A DNA stretch of 64,000 nucleotides from Bacillota bacterium (GCA_023399055.1 JAEWQV010000013.1:1-64000), one strand, 5' to 3'. Counted from the first letter of the stretch, positions 17,401 through 26,611 are shown. Notes: a model not told the origin generated them from the sequence alone. Numbers and translations are program-made.

Positions 17401-19647
17401 GGATGGTGCTGTAGCAATGGTAGTTGATGTTGTACTATTTACTACTGTAAAAGAATATCCTGGTCCTATCAGAAGCTCTAATCCTGCAGGAAGTGTGTCT
17501 GTAATTACTGCATTGTTCAAAGGCAATCGGTTACGATTAACTACCAGCCTCCATTGGGTCGTACGATCTGTATAGTTATATGCAACAGGTGTCGATTTGG
17601 CTAGCATCTGGCTGTTATAGCTTTTTGTTCCGGAAGTGGTTACTTCCGTGTCACCTGTTCGGGTGAGTTTCACATCATTATTATAACTTTTTGACCCATT
17701 AGAATATAGCAGTTCAAGGCCAGTGGTATCATTTTTATTTCCTGGTGTAGTATCTATGATTCGAGTATAGTACTGAATGGTATAGGTAGATGCAATGGTG
17801 TTTCCTGGTGTTAAGGTATCTTCATCATCAAATATGTACTTAAATTTATTTACAAAACCATCCGTCGAACTAAATCCTAAATTAGTAGCTGAACTTGTTG
17901 TTGTAAAATAATCTGACGTGCCCTTCTTCACTATAAAAGGATGGGTAGCATCAATTAGTAGGACCTGTCCCACTGGAATACTATCTTCAATTACTGCGTC
18001 CTGAATAGAAATCTTACTCTGGTTTACAGTAATGGTCCATTGGATAATATCCTTTCCAACTCCATAATTTTCGGTACCTCCAACTGAACCCTTACTAAGA
18101 AGTCCGCCGCTTCCAACAATATCTACACTTGCTTTATCAGAGGGTGAAGTTGCCGTACCACTTGGCATCTGATCCCAAGATAATGCTGCCAAATTAGTAA
18201 AGGTTATCGTTCCGTTATTATTTAGGGCTGTTTGCGGATTAGAAATCTTGGTATAATATACAATCTGCGTGTCTTCAGAAAGATCTGGCAAGTTAAATGT
18301 AATTTCTTGAGTGTTTATAGGATTTATTGAGTAGGTGCCCGTACCACTACCATTTGCCATTTCTTGAGCAGTTCCAGTTTCTAGTTTATATTGAGGTTTA
18401 TACCCATCCTCGTTAATCATTTCATGTCCCGAGGAAAGGGTATCTTTAACGGATACTCCTGTAATTGTACCACCAGCAGGTACCGTAACATTAACGGTCC
18501 ACTTCATAATATGGTTATCACCAGCCACCTTCTCACCACTTTTATTCATCCAGTCAACTGCTACAGCTGCATTTACTGGACCTTTTATGGTATCTTCACC
18601 ACGAAGAATAGAAGCACTATTCGTAAAGTTTGATACTTCAGCAGCTGCACTATTTCCTGTTTCTGCTCCGAACGTATTTGGTGACGTTTTATATGTAATT
18701 GTCTGTGTTCCATCTGTGGGATCTGGAAAAGTATAGGTTATCTTATTCGTTGCAAATTCCAGTTCAGTATCAGAGATGCTACCTATATCATCATTCCCAA
18801 AAGAACCTATCACATAATCCTGATTTGAACTATAACTGTCAACTACCTTATAGCCTGTTAATGCTACACCAGTCGGAGGTGTCACGGTTATCTTCCAGGT
18901 AATGGTATTATCGCTTGGATTATAACTACCCTCTTTCGCAAGTCCTATCTCAGGTGGAGGCGGTAAGGTTCTGACAAAATTAATTGTCTGCGTTCCCAAT
19001 TGCATGGAACTTTCAGGATCTTCCGCGCCTTGAACTGCGTCAAAGGTTCCTGTTATATTAACTGCACCCCATCTGTTTTTATGGGCATTTAAACTTGCAG
19101 CATCTGCTAGGTTAATTCTAACAGCTTTACCATCACTCTCAATGCCCCAGGTTCCTAAAAGCCAGTTTACCGGATTATCTGGATCTGTTGTATCAGTCGC
19201 ATAAATTTCAGACTGTGCACCCACTGGGTTATTAAAAGTGATTCCCTCTGGTAATTCAAAGGTAAAGAAACTACCATCCTTATATTCATACTCAGTAGTG
19301 CCTTCATCATCTCCATCTTCCAAATGAAACACATAGGTTATCTTTAATTTAGCCCCTGCCGGTACATTTGAATAGGTATTCCCAGACGGTAAAATCGCAC
19401 TATTATCCGATTTGGTAACAGATATTACCGAGGGTCCACCTGTAACAGGATACGTCCCTGAAGCATTATGAACCACAAGATAGTCATCTTGACCCGTTAA
19501 ATTAATATCGGGATCTGCAAGTGCTACTTGTGGCAGGATTATCTGACATAACATGGTGAGAATTAGAAGCATACTGAAAACCCGTAGCACTGGATGACTT
19601 TTTCTCTCCCTTTTTTGTCTTCTTCTGTGATTTCTGTGTCTTTTCAT
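14434..19647 (-). CDS. Giant Cna_B-repeat surface protein with LPQAG sorting signal
   Basis: A 1737-residue secreted adhesin-like protein. A basic, hydrophobic signal peptide ends near ALADPD (about residue 46). The first half (about 50-980) contains repeated adhesin-type beta domains of the DUF11/collagen-binding style (WTVNVTVPAGG, AVITDTLPAGLELL, AVISDQLNTDLIL). The second half holds eight or so SpaA/Cna_B domains, each with a Lys at the start (TIELLKTNKSGQPLAGA) and the E-box glutamate (YTIREI, YTLKEK, YTITET), so intramolecular isopeptide bonds are expected. It closes with a Ser/Thr/Gly-rich stretch containing a duplicated GNSSQ unit, LPQAG, a helix and RRRKKRSSWD. The anchor is LPQAG rather than LPXTG. 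The second ATG at 19647 has AAAGGT 7 bases upstream. Confidence 0.92.
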   Translation of the reverse strand: MKRHRNHRRRQKRERKSHPVLRVFSMLLILTMLCQIILPQVALADPDINLTGQDDYLVVHNASGTYPVTGGPSVISVTKSDNSAILPSGNTYSNVPAGAKLKITYVFHLEDGDDEGTTEYEYKDGSFFTFELPEGITFNNPVGAQSEIYATDTTDPDNPVNWLLGTWGIESDGKAVRINLADAASLNAHKNRWGAVNITGTFDAVQGAEDPESSMQLGTQTINFVRTLPPPPEIGLAKEGSYNPSDNTITWKITVTPPTGVALTGYKVVDSYSSNQDYVIGSFGNDDIGSISDTELEFATNKITYTFPDPTDGTQTITYKTSPNTFGAETGNSAAAEVSNFTNSASILRGEDTIKGPVNAAVAVDWMNKSGEKVAGDNHIMKWTVNVTVPAGGTITGVSVKDTLSSGHEMINEDGYKPQYKLETGTAQEMANGSGTGTYSINPINTQEITFNLPDLSEDTQIVYYTKISNPQTALNNNGTITFTNLAALSWDQMPSGTATSPSDKASVDIVGSGGLLSKGSVGGTENYGVGKDIIQWTITVNQSKISIQDAVIEDSIPVGQVLLIDATHPFIVKKGTSDYFTTTSSATNLGFSSTDGFVNKFKYIFDDEDTLTPGNTIASTYTIQYYTRIIDTTPGNKNDTTGLELLYSNGSKSYNNDVKLTRTGDTEVTTSGTKSYNSQMLAKSTPVAYNYTDRTTQWRLVVNRNRLPLNNAVITDTLPAGLELLIGPGYSFTVVNSTTSTTIATAPSSGVTGSTSFTFDLPASTSDQYTITFFTKLTDEALISQGQANKTYTNTARLNADEVSNLTATAAITVSNPVVTKGYTYETGSDIIKWSAAINAGKVDLKDAVISDQLNTDLILDPLSVKLYEVNVSSTGVVAAASTGSLVDTEDYTITLPTTQNSNTFKVNLPDGAQAYRLEFDTFIVADNLNVVNHISLTGETGSPTGNANAAQITINNLWASGGSGSKSLTVHKVDEKGNPMEGATYRLLNVNKQPIRKSGAFQEATTDVNGNAVFKNLASWVFYVVEVSPPDGYLINPNYVGGERLNDNLTFETSDAPALGTLNFTKEAADGTPLSGGEFTLNGTDYLSNSINKTAASVNGVVTFTNLPLGEYTVEETIAPEGYVETSEVITAEVVYNADMTDVDVIITSVSNKLVNQPLPVATITLNKVNNKSEPLEGAEFTLYDNHGAAIGTAISQANGEVVFSEVPAGTFTIRETKAPNGFYNSGSVITAVVTYNADRTDTIVTVTPGTTVQNNPVVIPSPATPTATIELIKTNGTNSLAGATFELYDDKGSFVQRAVSSSDGLVKFTGVEVGDYTLRETIAPKNYVRSNEVITVVVTYNAMNNSATAKVTPEGPIVNTLDKTLSGTIELLKTNKSGQPLAGAAFELYDEKGSAISIATSGTNGKVVFKGVPLGKYTIREINAPAKYIKSDAVITAVVSYNEQDGNTLVTLSPDEPVVNVLDPTLSGTIELLKVDEKGQPLSGAVFELYNEKGIVIKEATSDSKGKVIFLEVPLGSYTLKEKSAPKGYEGSDVISNAKITLSSVGTTVKASPYKIVNTLKDINVTRGAIITIHKVDSVTKEPLEGAEFTLTSAEGLIKLSAVSDEVGIVEFSDIPPGEYTITETKAPKGYNKNTTPITLIAENDSLYSYVIENSASDSTSPTGNSSQQGGDFSTSTGNSSQHGSEDGISTGSILPQAGGFMDSAVLITLGIILILTGVVILEIRRRKKRSSWD

Positions 19648-19737
19648 AGGCATTACCTTTCAATAATAGAATTTATTTAATTAGTTACTTGACGTAAATA
19701 CAATATTAAAAACTCTTTTTATAGTACTTTATACTCA

Positions 19738-19757
19738 TTAAACTGGTACAAGTTTAA
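19738..19757. promoter_or_regulatory. Dyad upstream of the adhesin-sortase operon
   Basis: TTAAACT and AGTTTAA arms with a 6-base spacer. On the minus strand a weak promoter (TTAAAC, 18 bases, TATAAA) begins in the same dyad, so a repressor or activator bound here could control the operon. Confidence 0.4.
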
Positions 19758-19855
19758 CATAAGGATATCTATGTTTCAAGAAGTATAGTTCAAATTATTC
19801 CATTATTATACACCATATCAATAATAATTACCATTACTATTTTAGATATATAAGT

Positions 19856-19882
19856 AAACCCTTTGCCAATTGCAAAGGGTTT
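19856..19882 (-). terminator. Hairpin after the GH3 gene
   Basis: Near-perfect palindrome with AAACCCTTTG and CAAAGGGTTT arms, 25 bases past the GH3 stop. No long T run follows, so efficiency is uncertain. Confidence 0.6.
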
Positions 19883-19906
19883 ATCACTCACTCCGATAGA
19901 ATTGTT

Positions 19907-22360
19907 TTACTTCAACAGCTTTCGAATTCCTTTAAAGTAATGCCCGTTTAACATCTCCAAAATACCTTCCATTACATTTTCGGGAAGTCCGCCTTCTCCA
20001 TTTGCAACCATTGCAAAAAAAGGCATCTCCTTTATTGTAGCGGATATCATTCCTTCCTGCTCTTTTTCCACTTTTGCTACTTTTCTAGCCATTCTATCTG
20101 CATACATAAGTATAACTTTACCTATCAGCGTATGATTAACATCTTCCAATGTGTTCTCTGGTCCGTAGGGACGTTTTGCCTTCTGACTGTCCACCGGAAG
20201 AGCACTTCCATATAGTGCCTCAAACTCTCTTTTATCAACTTCAAACATCTTATTTGATAATTGATAGTAGCTGGGTGCACTTATAGTATAGTTTGGCTGC
20301 GGCATAATAGGACTTATGATATGAATACTTTCTTTCAACGAGTAATCATTTAATGAAGTACCAACCATAATTTGATAATCCCCACTTTCACAATACCAAT
20401 CCTTTGTAAGTGTATTATAGTAACTAAAAGTACTGGTATCAAGGGTTATAGCTATTTCTTTTGTTTCACCTGGCATTAACTCAATTTTAATGAATTCCCG
20501 TAATTCCTTTTTCGGTAAGATCACAACCTCACTTTCATGTGCTACAAAGATGAACGCCGTCTCCTTTGCTGTTCTCTTACTGTTATTGGTGATATGAAAT
20601 GAAATTGAAAATGACTCTCCAAAATTACACGTTTTTTGTTCTAAGTTTAAATTAGAATAAGTAAAGTTTGCATAAGAAAGACCATGTCCAAAGGGGAACA
20701 ATACCGATTTCTGTGCTTTTTCGTAATAGCGATATCCCACGAAAATGCTCTCCCGATATTCTGTGGTAAGTCTTCCCCCCGGATAATAATTATAACAAGG
20801 TGTATCCTCCAACTTTCTTGGCCAAGTCTCCGCTAACTTACCACAGGGCACTTTATAACCAAGTAACAAATTAACGATTGCTCTACCAACTCCTTCTCCT
20901 CCAAGATAGGCTAAAAGTATAGATTTCACTTTATCAATCCAGGGAAGTACAACAGGTGCTCCTCCAAATAAAATCACAACAATATTAGAATTATACTCAC
21001 TTACCGCTTCAATTAACTTATTTTGCGCCTCTGGAATCTCTAAACTCGTACGGTCAAACCCTTCTGATTCATACCCTTCGGGTAAACCAGCAAAAAGGTA
21101 TACAATATCTTTATCTTTTGCTGTCTCACAAGCCTCTCTGATTAATCTTACTTCCTCTGCTTTATTTCCTTTTATATCCAATGAATAACCTTTTGCATAG
21201 GTAACATTAACCCCAAGTTCTACTAATACATCCCAGGAGTTTTCAATTTTAATTGGATTAATCTTGGAACTGCCTGCTCCCTGATATCTAGGTGTCTTCG
21301 CAAATGCTCCAATGACTGCTGCTTTCTGCTGTAGGTTTCCAGGTAGAAGCATTCCATCATTTTTTAATAATACCGCTGATTCCTCCAGCGCTTTTACAGC
21401 CAGCCGGTGATGGTTCTCTTTGTCATATTGGAATCCCTGCCTTATGTTTTTCATTCCTTTTAAGATTAATTCACAGGCATTTATAGCTGCTTTATCCAGA
21501 TTTGCTTCGGATAAATACTGATTCCTTACCGCTGATATTAGTTTTTTATCATTGTAACCATTGTTACCTGGCATTTCCATGTCTAGACCTGCATTAATTC
21601 CCATTACTCGGTCATGTACTGCTCCCCAGTCAGAGATTACAGCCTTGTCAAATCCCCATTCCTTTCTAAGAATATCTGATAAAAGGTATTGATTTTCACT
21701 GCAGTATTCTCCATTCAGACGATTATAGGAACACATAACAGTATCCGGTTTTCCTTTTTTGACCGCAATCTCAAAGGCCTTTAGGTAGGTTTCTCTTAAA
21801 GCTCGTTCATCTACTACTGCATTAATCGTCAATCTACGCTTTTCTTGATTATTTACCGCAAAATGCTTTAATGAAGTACTGGTTCCCGTGCTTTGGATTC
21901 CCTGAATCATACTGGCAGCAAGTTCACCAGAAAGGAAAGGGTCTTCGCTGAAATATTCAAAATTGCGCCCGCATAACGGACTTCTCTTTTGATTCACTCC
22001 TGGACCTAAAATTACAGAAACCTGTTCTTGAACACAAGCCTCTCCCATGGCTTTACCAACCTCATGCACTAATTCTCGATCAAAGCTACAAGCTAGCGCA
22101 CTCGCTGTTGGATAACAGACTGCCGGAACACTGGCTCCAATTCCAAGATTATCAGTTGCATTCACTTGCTTTCTTAAACCATGCGGGCCATCAGACATCA
22201 TAATAGCATCTATCCCCAAACGCTCAATGGGTTTTGTATGCCAACAGTCCTGTCCGGAACACAAACCTGCTTTTTCCTCTAATGTCATTTGTGCAACTAA
22301 TTCTCGTGCTTTATCTTTCCATATATTATTATTTTCCATATAAATACCCATCACTTTCAT
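19907..22360 (-). CDS. Glycoside hydrolase family 3 protein (beta-glucosidase-like)
   Basis: An 817-residue cytoplasmic enzyme (no signal peptide) with the full GH3 plan: TIM-barrel domain (about 20-290) with SDGPHGLR, GPGVNQKRSPLCGRNFEYFSEDP, KHFAVNNQE and the nucleophile Asp244 in VISDWGAVHD; the alpha/beta sandwich (about 340-560) with GAFAKTPRYQGAGSS and LFGGAPVVLPW; and a C-terminal fibronectin-III-like domain (about 610-690). It should release terminal beta-linked sugars from oligosaccharides. The co-directional GPH transporter 3 bases upstream suggests it acts on the imported sugar. The first ATG directly abuts an AAGGT; ATGs at 22351 or 22339 are possible starts. Confidence 0.92.
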   Translation of the reverse strand: MKVMGIYMENNNIWKDKARELVAQMTLEEKAGLCSGQDCWHTKPIERLGIDAIMMSDGPHGLRKQVNATDNLGIGASVPAVCYPTASALACSFDRELVHEVGKAMGEACVQEQVSVILGPGVNQKRSPLCGRNFEYFSEDPFLSGELAASMIQGIQSTGTSTSLKHFAVNNQEKRRLTINAVVDERALRETYLKAFEIAVKKGKPDTVMCSYNRLNGEYCSENQYLLSDILRKEWGFDKAVISDWGAVHDRVMGINAGLDMEMPGNNGYNDKKLISAVRNQYLSEANLDKAAINACELILKGMKNIRQGFQYDKENHHRLAVKALEESAVLLKNDGMLLPGNLQQKAAVIGAFAKTPRYQGAGSSKINPIKIENSWDVLVELGVNVTYAKGYSLDIKGNKAEEVRLIREACETAKDKDIVYLFAGLPEGYESEGFDRTSLEIPEAQNKLIEAVSEYNSNIVVILFGGAPVVLPWIDKVKSILLAYLGGEGVGRAIVNLLLGYKVPCGKLAETWPRKLEDTPCYNYYPGGRLTTEYRESIFVGYRYYEKAQKSVLFPFGHGLSYANFTYSNLNLEQKTCNFGESFSISFHITNNSKRTAKETAFIFVAHESEVVILPKKELREFIKIELMPGETKEIAITLDTSTFSYYNTLTKDWYCESGDYQIMVGTSLNDYSLKESIHIISPIMPQPNYTISAPSYYQLSNKMFEVDKREFEALYGSALPVDSQKAKRPYGPENTLEDVNHTLIGKVILMYADRMARKVAKVEKEQEGMISATIKEMPFFAMVANGEGGLPENVMEGILEMLNGHYFKGIRKLLK

Positions 22361-22363
22361 ACC

Positions 22364-23731
22364 TTACTCTGTCTTTGTAATTGATTTCTTTATATGTTCA
22401 AAACTCTCTTTGCCAATGGCTAGTTTACGTATAAATAATACGGATAACACGAGACATAATGCTGGCATACCACTCATCAGCAAACGAATTCCCAATATCG
22501 TACTCTCTGTCTGTACTGCTACTGTATTACCTACACTTTCCACATATCCAAACCACCCCATTGCTGCAGTAACAATTGCAACAATGATTGCCGAACTTAT
22601 TTTATACAAAAGCATTGTGGAACCATAGATGATACCTTCTCTTCTTGCTCCATTTTTTAATTCATCTACCTCAACTACATCTGGAAGGATTGAAAACACC
22701 AAAACCTGTGATGCTGATATGCCAATACCGATGAGAACTGTGACTGCTGCAGTAAATACAATACTTTCTTCCGGAAGAAACATACAGGAAACTAATGGTA
22801 TTAAAAAATAGATGGCAGATATTGTATATGTCTTTTGCTTTCCTATTTTATTACTGATACCAACCCACAAAGGTGTTACAATTACCGCCGCCACAAGAGG
22901 AATCGCCATAAAAATATAACTCAAATCATCCGAAATCTTAAGTACATGCTTCATAAAATAAATATAAAGTGCCATGATAATATCAAAGGACACCATATTA
23001 AATATGAAAACCCCTAGCACTATCTTAAACTCTCTTAACTTAAGAAGGGATTTAAGGTTTTTAATAAGGCCCTCCTGTTTCTCTACCTTCATTGGTTCCA
23101 CACGTTCCTTGGTGCCACCAAAGGCGAACAAAATACACACAACTAGAATGAGCGCCAGTACTTTACCCATAACTGGAAAGCTCTCTATGTACATACTTTT
23201 TCCTGGATATATGGCATCAACAATAAGTGTTACTCCCATTGCAGATAATAGGGATCCAACGAAAGAAAAAGCCATTTTATAGCCGGAAATACTAGTTCGC
23301 TCATCATAATCTTGTGACATTTCCGGTAAAAGAGCATTATATGGAATTGAAACCAGCGAATAAAGAGTATTAAACAATATACCAATTAAAGTATAATAAA
23401 TAATCAAATGAGTTGTCCCTTCAAAAGGTACAATCCAAAGAAGTGCAAATCCAATTCCAAGTGGGACTGCACCAAAAAGTAGAAATGGACGTCTTCTTCC
23501 AAAACGCGTTGTGGTTCGGTCGGACCAAGCTCCCATGAATAAATCACAAACTGCATTCCAAATACGAACCACCATAAAGATATATCCCGCCCATAACGGT
23601 GATATTCCTGCAACATCCGTAAGAAAAAACACAAAGTAGAAACCTATGGCACCATATGCCACGTTGTTACCCATATCTCCTAACCCATAGAATATCTTTT
23701 CTCTCTTTTTTATTGCTCCTTTATTGCCCAT
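22364..23731 (-). CDS. GPH-family sugar:cation symporter (MelB/XynP-like)
   Basis: A 455-residue protein with twelve predicted helices of the glycoside-pentoside-hexuronide family. The N-terminal YGLGDMGNNVAYGAIGFYFVFFLTD and the loop DRTTTRFGRRRPFLLFGAVP are family signatures. It should take up a glycoside with sodium or protons and hand it to the GH3 enzyme encoded next. The ATG at 23731 is 6 bases after GGAGAG; an in-frame GTG two codons earlier is adjacent to that site and less likely. Confidence 0.92.
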   Translation of the reverse strand: MGNKGAIKKREKIFYGLGDMGNNVAYGAIGFYFVFFLTDVAGISPLWAGYIFMVVRIWNAVCDLFMGAWSDRTTTRFGRRRPFLLFGAVPLGIGFALLWIVPFEGTTHLIIYYTLIGILFNTLYSLVSIPYNALLPEMSQDYDERTSISGYKMAFSFVGSLLSAMGVTLIVDAIYPGKSMYIESFPVMGKVLALILVVCILFAFGGTKERVEPMKVEKQEGLIKNLKSLLKLREFKIVLGVFIFNMVSFDIIMALYIYFMKHVLKISDDLSYIFMAIPLVAAVIVTPLWVGISNKIGKQKTYTISAIYFLIPLVSCMFLPEESIVFTAAVTVLIGIGISASQVLVFSILPDVVEVDELKNGARREGIIYGSTMLLYKISSAIIVAIVTAAMGWFGYVESVGNTVAVQTESTILGIRLLMSGMPALCLVLSVLFIRKLAIGKESFEHIKKSITKTE

Positions 23732-23881
23732 AAACACCTCTCCCGTACTTTGTTTTATAACTCGTATAAAGCTATATAGTTTTGCTTGTATGAATATCCT
23801 TTGTCTTAATATTCATAGTATAATTTTAACATCAGATAATCATATTTAATATTAATATTTCGCTTTTTATATCATAATTTC

Positions 23882-23910
23882 TTGACATTGTATTTACTAA
23901 TTTATATATT
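23882..23910 (+). promoter_or_regulatory. Sigma-A promoter of the AraC gene
   Basis: Consensus TTGACA, 17 bases, TATATT, about 95 bases before the start codon at 24008, in the gap shared with the divergent GPH-GH3 operon. Confidence 0.7.
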
Positions 23911-24007
23911 GAAATTAATAAATAGTAAAAATTCAAAATTTAATATAGGAGCAACTAACTAGTTTTTTGTTGTACGTTTACTTTTAAATTACGAAAGGAG
24001 CAGTACT

Positions 24008-25228
24008 ATGTGCTTAACAGTATTCGAGAAATTAATGATTAAAGAATTATATGAATACAACAGAATACCACTCTGTCTGCTTGATAAAGATCTAGAAATT
24101 ATTACTTACTTTTTCTCCAGCAACTCTTCCGAATTATTAAAAGCCTTTCCTTATATTATGAAAAAGCTCTTTACTAAAGTCACAAACCCTGACTTTGAAG
24201 TAATATGTTTTGAACATGAGTTATATTATATTTTTTCCTTTGAGCGCAAAAAGGAAACTTTTTATTTTGTCGGTGGTCCAATGCTTTTGTCTAGTTTCTT
24301 TCATATTATTGAAATGCGTTCTCTTTCCTTTGCAACTGAATTGAATACAAAGGTGCTAAAAAATTTAGTTGAAAATTTGCCGATAGTTTCCCTTGCTTCT
24401 TTTAGTTCGTGTTTACGGATTATGATGCTGCTTTTAAAAAATGAAGCACCTAGTAATGAGGAGATTGTTAATTACAACTCTTCTTCGCTCGTTAATTCGT
24501 TAGCTCATAAATTTATATATGAACTTTTTGAAAACAAAGAAGATTCTAAAATTCACACTCGTTACAGTCAGGAACTTACCGTACTAAACTGTGTAAAAGA
24601 TGGGGATGTACCAAGGCTGGTATCTACCTATAAAGCTCTTCCACAAACTAAATACGGTAGCATGTCTAAAAATCCGTTTAAGCAGCTCTTTTATGGATGT
24701 ATTGCAAACACTACTCTTGTAACCAGATATGCCATAGAAGGAGGACTGGAGGAAGAGTCTGCCTTCACCCTTAGTGATATTTATATTAAGCAAATGGAAA
24801 ATTGCACAACCTTATATGAGTTAAGCCTACTAAACGAAAAAATGGCTCTTGATTTCACGGAACGTGTATCAAAAGCCAAATCGAAACAATTAACCTATTC
24901 AAAATCAATTTCTAACTGTATGAACTATATTACTAAAAATATTCATTACAAATTAACATTAGCTGCATTGGCAAAGGAAGTGAATTTAACTCCAAAATAT
25001 CTATCCTTTCTCTTCCGTAAGGAGACCGGTAATACTCTTATGTCTTATATTGAAGACAAGAAAGTGAATGAAGCGAAGACTTTATTATCCTGCTCCCGGT
25101 ATACCTCTTGTCAAATCAGTGATCTGTTATCCTTCAATTCACAAAGCTACTTTATCACAGTCTTTAAGAAACATGTAGGAATGACACCAAAAGAATATCG
25201 GGAACAACATTACTCTTCACCTGTTTGA
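24008..25228 (+). CDS. AraC-family transcriptional regulator
   Basis: A 406-residue regulator with a large N-terminal sensor region of unassigned fold (about 1-290, including the conserved-looking FYFVGGPMLLSSFFHI) and a C-terminal AraC/XylS double helix-turn-helix (about 298-400: KLTLAALAKEVNLTPKYLSFLFRKETG and SCQISDLLSFNSQSYFITVFKKHVGMTPKEYR). AAGGAG lies 8 bases before the ATG. Its divergent position beside the GPH-GH3 operon makes it the likely sugar-responsive activator of that operon. Its 3' end overlaps the convergent HAAS gene by 19 bases. Confidence 0.88.
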   Translation: MCLTVFEKLMIKELYEYNRIPLCLLDKDLEIITYFFSSNSSELLKAFPYIMKKLFTKVTNPDFEVICFEHELYYIFSFERKKETFYFVGGPMLLSSFFHIIEMRSLSFATELNTKVLKNLVENLPIVSLASFSSCLRIMMLLLKNEAPSNEEIVNYNSSSLVNSLAHKFIYELFENKEDSKIHTRYSQELTVLNCVKDGDVPRLVSTYKALPQTKYGSMSKNPFKQLFYGCIANTTLVTRYAIEGGLEEESAFTLSDIYIKQMENCTTLYELSLLNEKMALDFTERVSKAKSKQLTYSKSISNCMNYITKNIHYKLTLAALAKEVNLTPKYLSFLFRKETGNTLMSYIEDKKVNEAKTLLSCSRYTSCQISDLLSFNSQSYFITVFKKHVGMTPKEYREQHYSSPV

Positions 25229-26220
25229 CTTAAGCTCTTTACAATACCGGAAATAATATCCCATGCACTTATTGCAACGAAAATTGCAATAAATACCCAC
25301 TTACTCCGATCTATCCATGCTGCAATCATTGTGGATGAGGCATCTGTATGCTCAAGTATTTTATAAAAAAAGTCCAGGTTAATTAAAACTTTATCATTTA
25401 ACATCACTATAACTATAATGCAGGTAGCTACATTATAAATTGAATTTACTACTGCAAGTGGCAAGTTCCAGCTCTTGGTTATATATTTCCAAATAGATAT
25501 TCCAAGTTGTACAATTACCAATATAAATAGGAGGATTAAATACGCTTTTAATCGTTCAACATCAAATAATGGTGTTCTACTAAAGGTACCATTGTCCTCT
25601 GTAAAATATACTGCAATAAACTGTGGTTTTACAAATATAAAGGAAGCGAAAAGTACGGTACAGCATATAGAGAATATGGTCTCACCACGAGAGATCTTCT
25701 TTTTACTACTAATAGTAACTGCTGGTAAATCCTTAGGGGTCCATTCCTTTTTACTAAATGGAACCGTGCCTGTGTCTATACCGCTTCTTTCAAGAATCAC
25801 AAAAACTAGAGTTACCCATAAAGCGCTTTGCAGACCACCTTCAAAAGCTGCAGAGATTAAATCACCAAAGAGAACTGATAAGTTACTATATTCAAACCCT
25901 TCTACTGGTGGTTCTATTGCCCAACCAAAGATAGCAAGGCAAACAAATACGGTAACGCAGATGCCAACCACCAGCTTAAGCACCGATAAATATTGTTCAT
26001 ACATCAAAGGCCCAATTAAATATCTCTTATTTGGGTTGTATTCATTGGCAAGTTTTCTCGGATTACCTAGTTTCTCCAGTACCTGATATACATCATTCTC
26101 TGAATAATCCTCTGGAAGCATATCTTCTATATTGGCACGAAGTTCCTTGCTTATATCATCTTTTAAATCTTTTTGAAAATGCTGTGTTACAGCATAAACA
26201 TATCGATCAATTAGTTTCAT
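25210..26220 (-). CDS. HAAS-domain membrane protein, PadR partner
   Basis: A 336-residue protein with a soluble N-terminal HAAS-like helical module (about 1-65: YVYAVTQHFQKDLKDDISKELRANIEDML, then VLEKLGNPRKLANEY) and about seven membrane helices. HAAS proteins are commonly encoded after PadR repressors and take part in stress or envelope signalling; the precise activity is unknown. The ATG at 26220 is 9 bases after AAGGAGG and lies inside the padR coding end (14-base overlap), so translation is coupled. An ATG three codons earlier abuts the binding site. Confidence 0.8.
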   Translation of the reverse strand: MKLIDRYVYAVTQHFQKDLKDDISKELRANIEDMLPEDYSENDVYQVLEKLGNPRKLANEYNPNKRYLIGPLMYEQYLSVLKLVVGICVTVFVCLAIFGWAIEPPVEGFEYSNLSVLFGDLISAAFEGGLQSALWVTLVFVILERSGIDTGTVPFSKKEWTPKDLPAVTISSKKKISRGETIFSICCTVLFASFIFVKPQFIAVYFTEDNGTFSRTPLFDVERLKAYLILLFILVIVQLGISIWKYITKSWNLPLAVVNSIYNVATCIIVIVMLNDKVLINLDFFYKILEHTDASSTMIAAWIDRSKWVFIAIFVAISAWDIISGIVKSLSQTGEE

Positions 26221-26563
26221 TCTCCTCATCCTCCTTTAATAATGTATCTACTAAGTTTGACATTGCTCTCCACTCTTTTTTAAGCTGAGAATATACTTCT
26301 TTCCCTTCCTCACTTAGCTTATAGAATTTACGTGGTCTGCTCTCACTTGTATCCCATTCACTGATTAACAAGTTCTGCTTTTCTAATCTGCGCAACAAAG
26401 GATAAAGCGTACTTGCATCGATAGGAGCATTCTTATTCTCCAGCTTCTGTACAAGTGAATATCCATATTCATAGGTACTTAGCTGACTCATCACAGATAG
26501 AACCAAAGTACCTCTTTTTAATTCAACGATTAGTGAACTTATAAGTTCATTATTTGAATCCAT
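26207..26563 (-). CDS. PadR-family transcriptional regulator
   Basis: A 118-residue repressor with the PadR winged helix: ELKRGTLVLSVMSQLSTYEYGYSLVQKLE, then IDASTLYPLLRRLEKQNLLISEW and RPRKFYKLSEEGKE, followed by a dimerisation helix. GAGGTGA sits 5 bases before the ATG at 26563; a 16-residue upstream extension is rejected. Its own promoter carries a perfect dyad, so autorepression is likely. Confidence 0.9.
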   Translation of the reverse strand: MDSNNELISSLIVELKRGTLVLSVMSQLSTYEYGYSLVQKLENKNAPIDASTLYPLLRRLEKQNLLISEWDTSESRPRKFYKLSEEGKEVYSQLKKEWRAMSNLVDTLLKEDEENETN

Positions 26564-26581
26564 ATTAATCACCTCACTGTT

Positions 26582-26611
26582 AGTATACTGTATGACATAC
26601 ATTATTGTCAA
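26582..26611 (-). promoter_or_regulatory. padR promoter with operator dyad in the spacer
   Basis: On the minus strand TTGACA, 18 bases, TATACT. Within the spacer the perfect palindrome TGTATG-T-CATACA (26589-26601) fits the ATGT/ACAT type of PadR site. Occupancy would block RNA polymerase. Confidence 0.7.

Noticed and set aside
25475..26086. 203-codon plus-strand frame opposite the HAAS gene
   Set aside because: Antisense to a coupled PadR/HAAS pair; low-complexity shadow translation.
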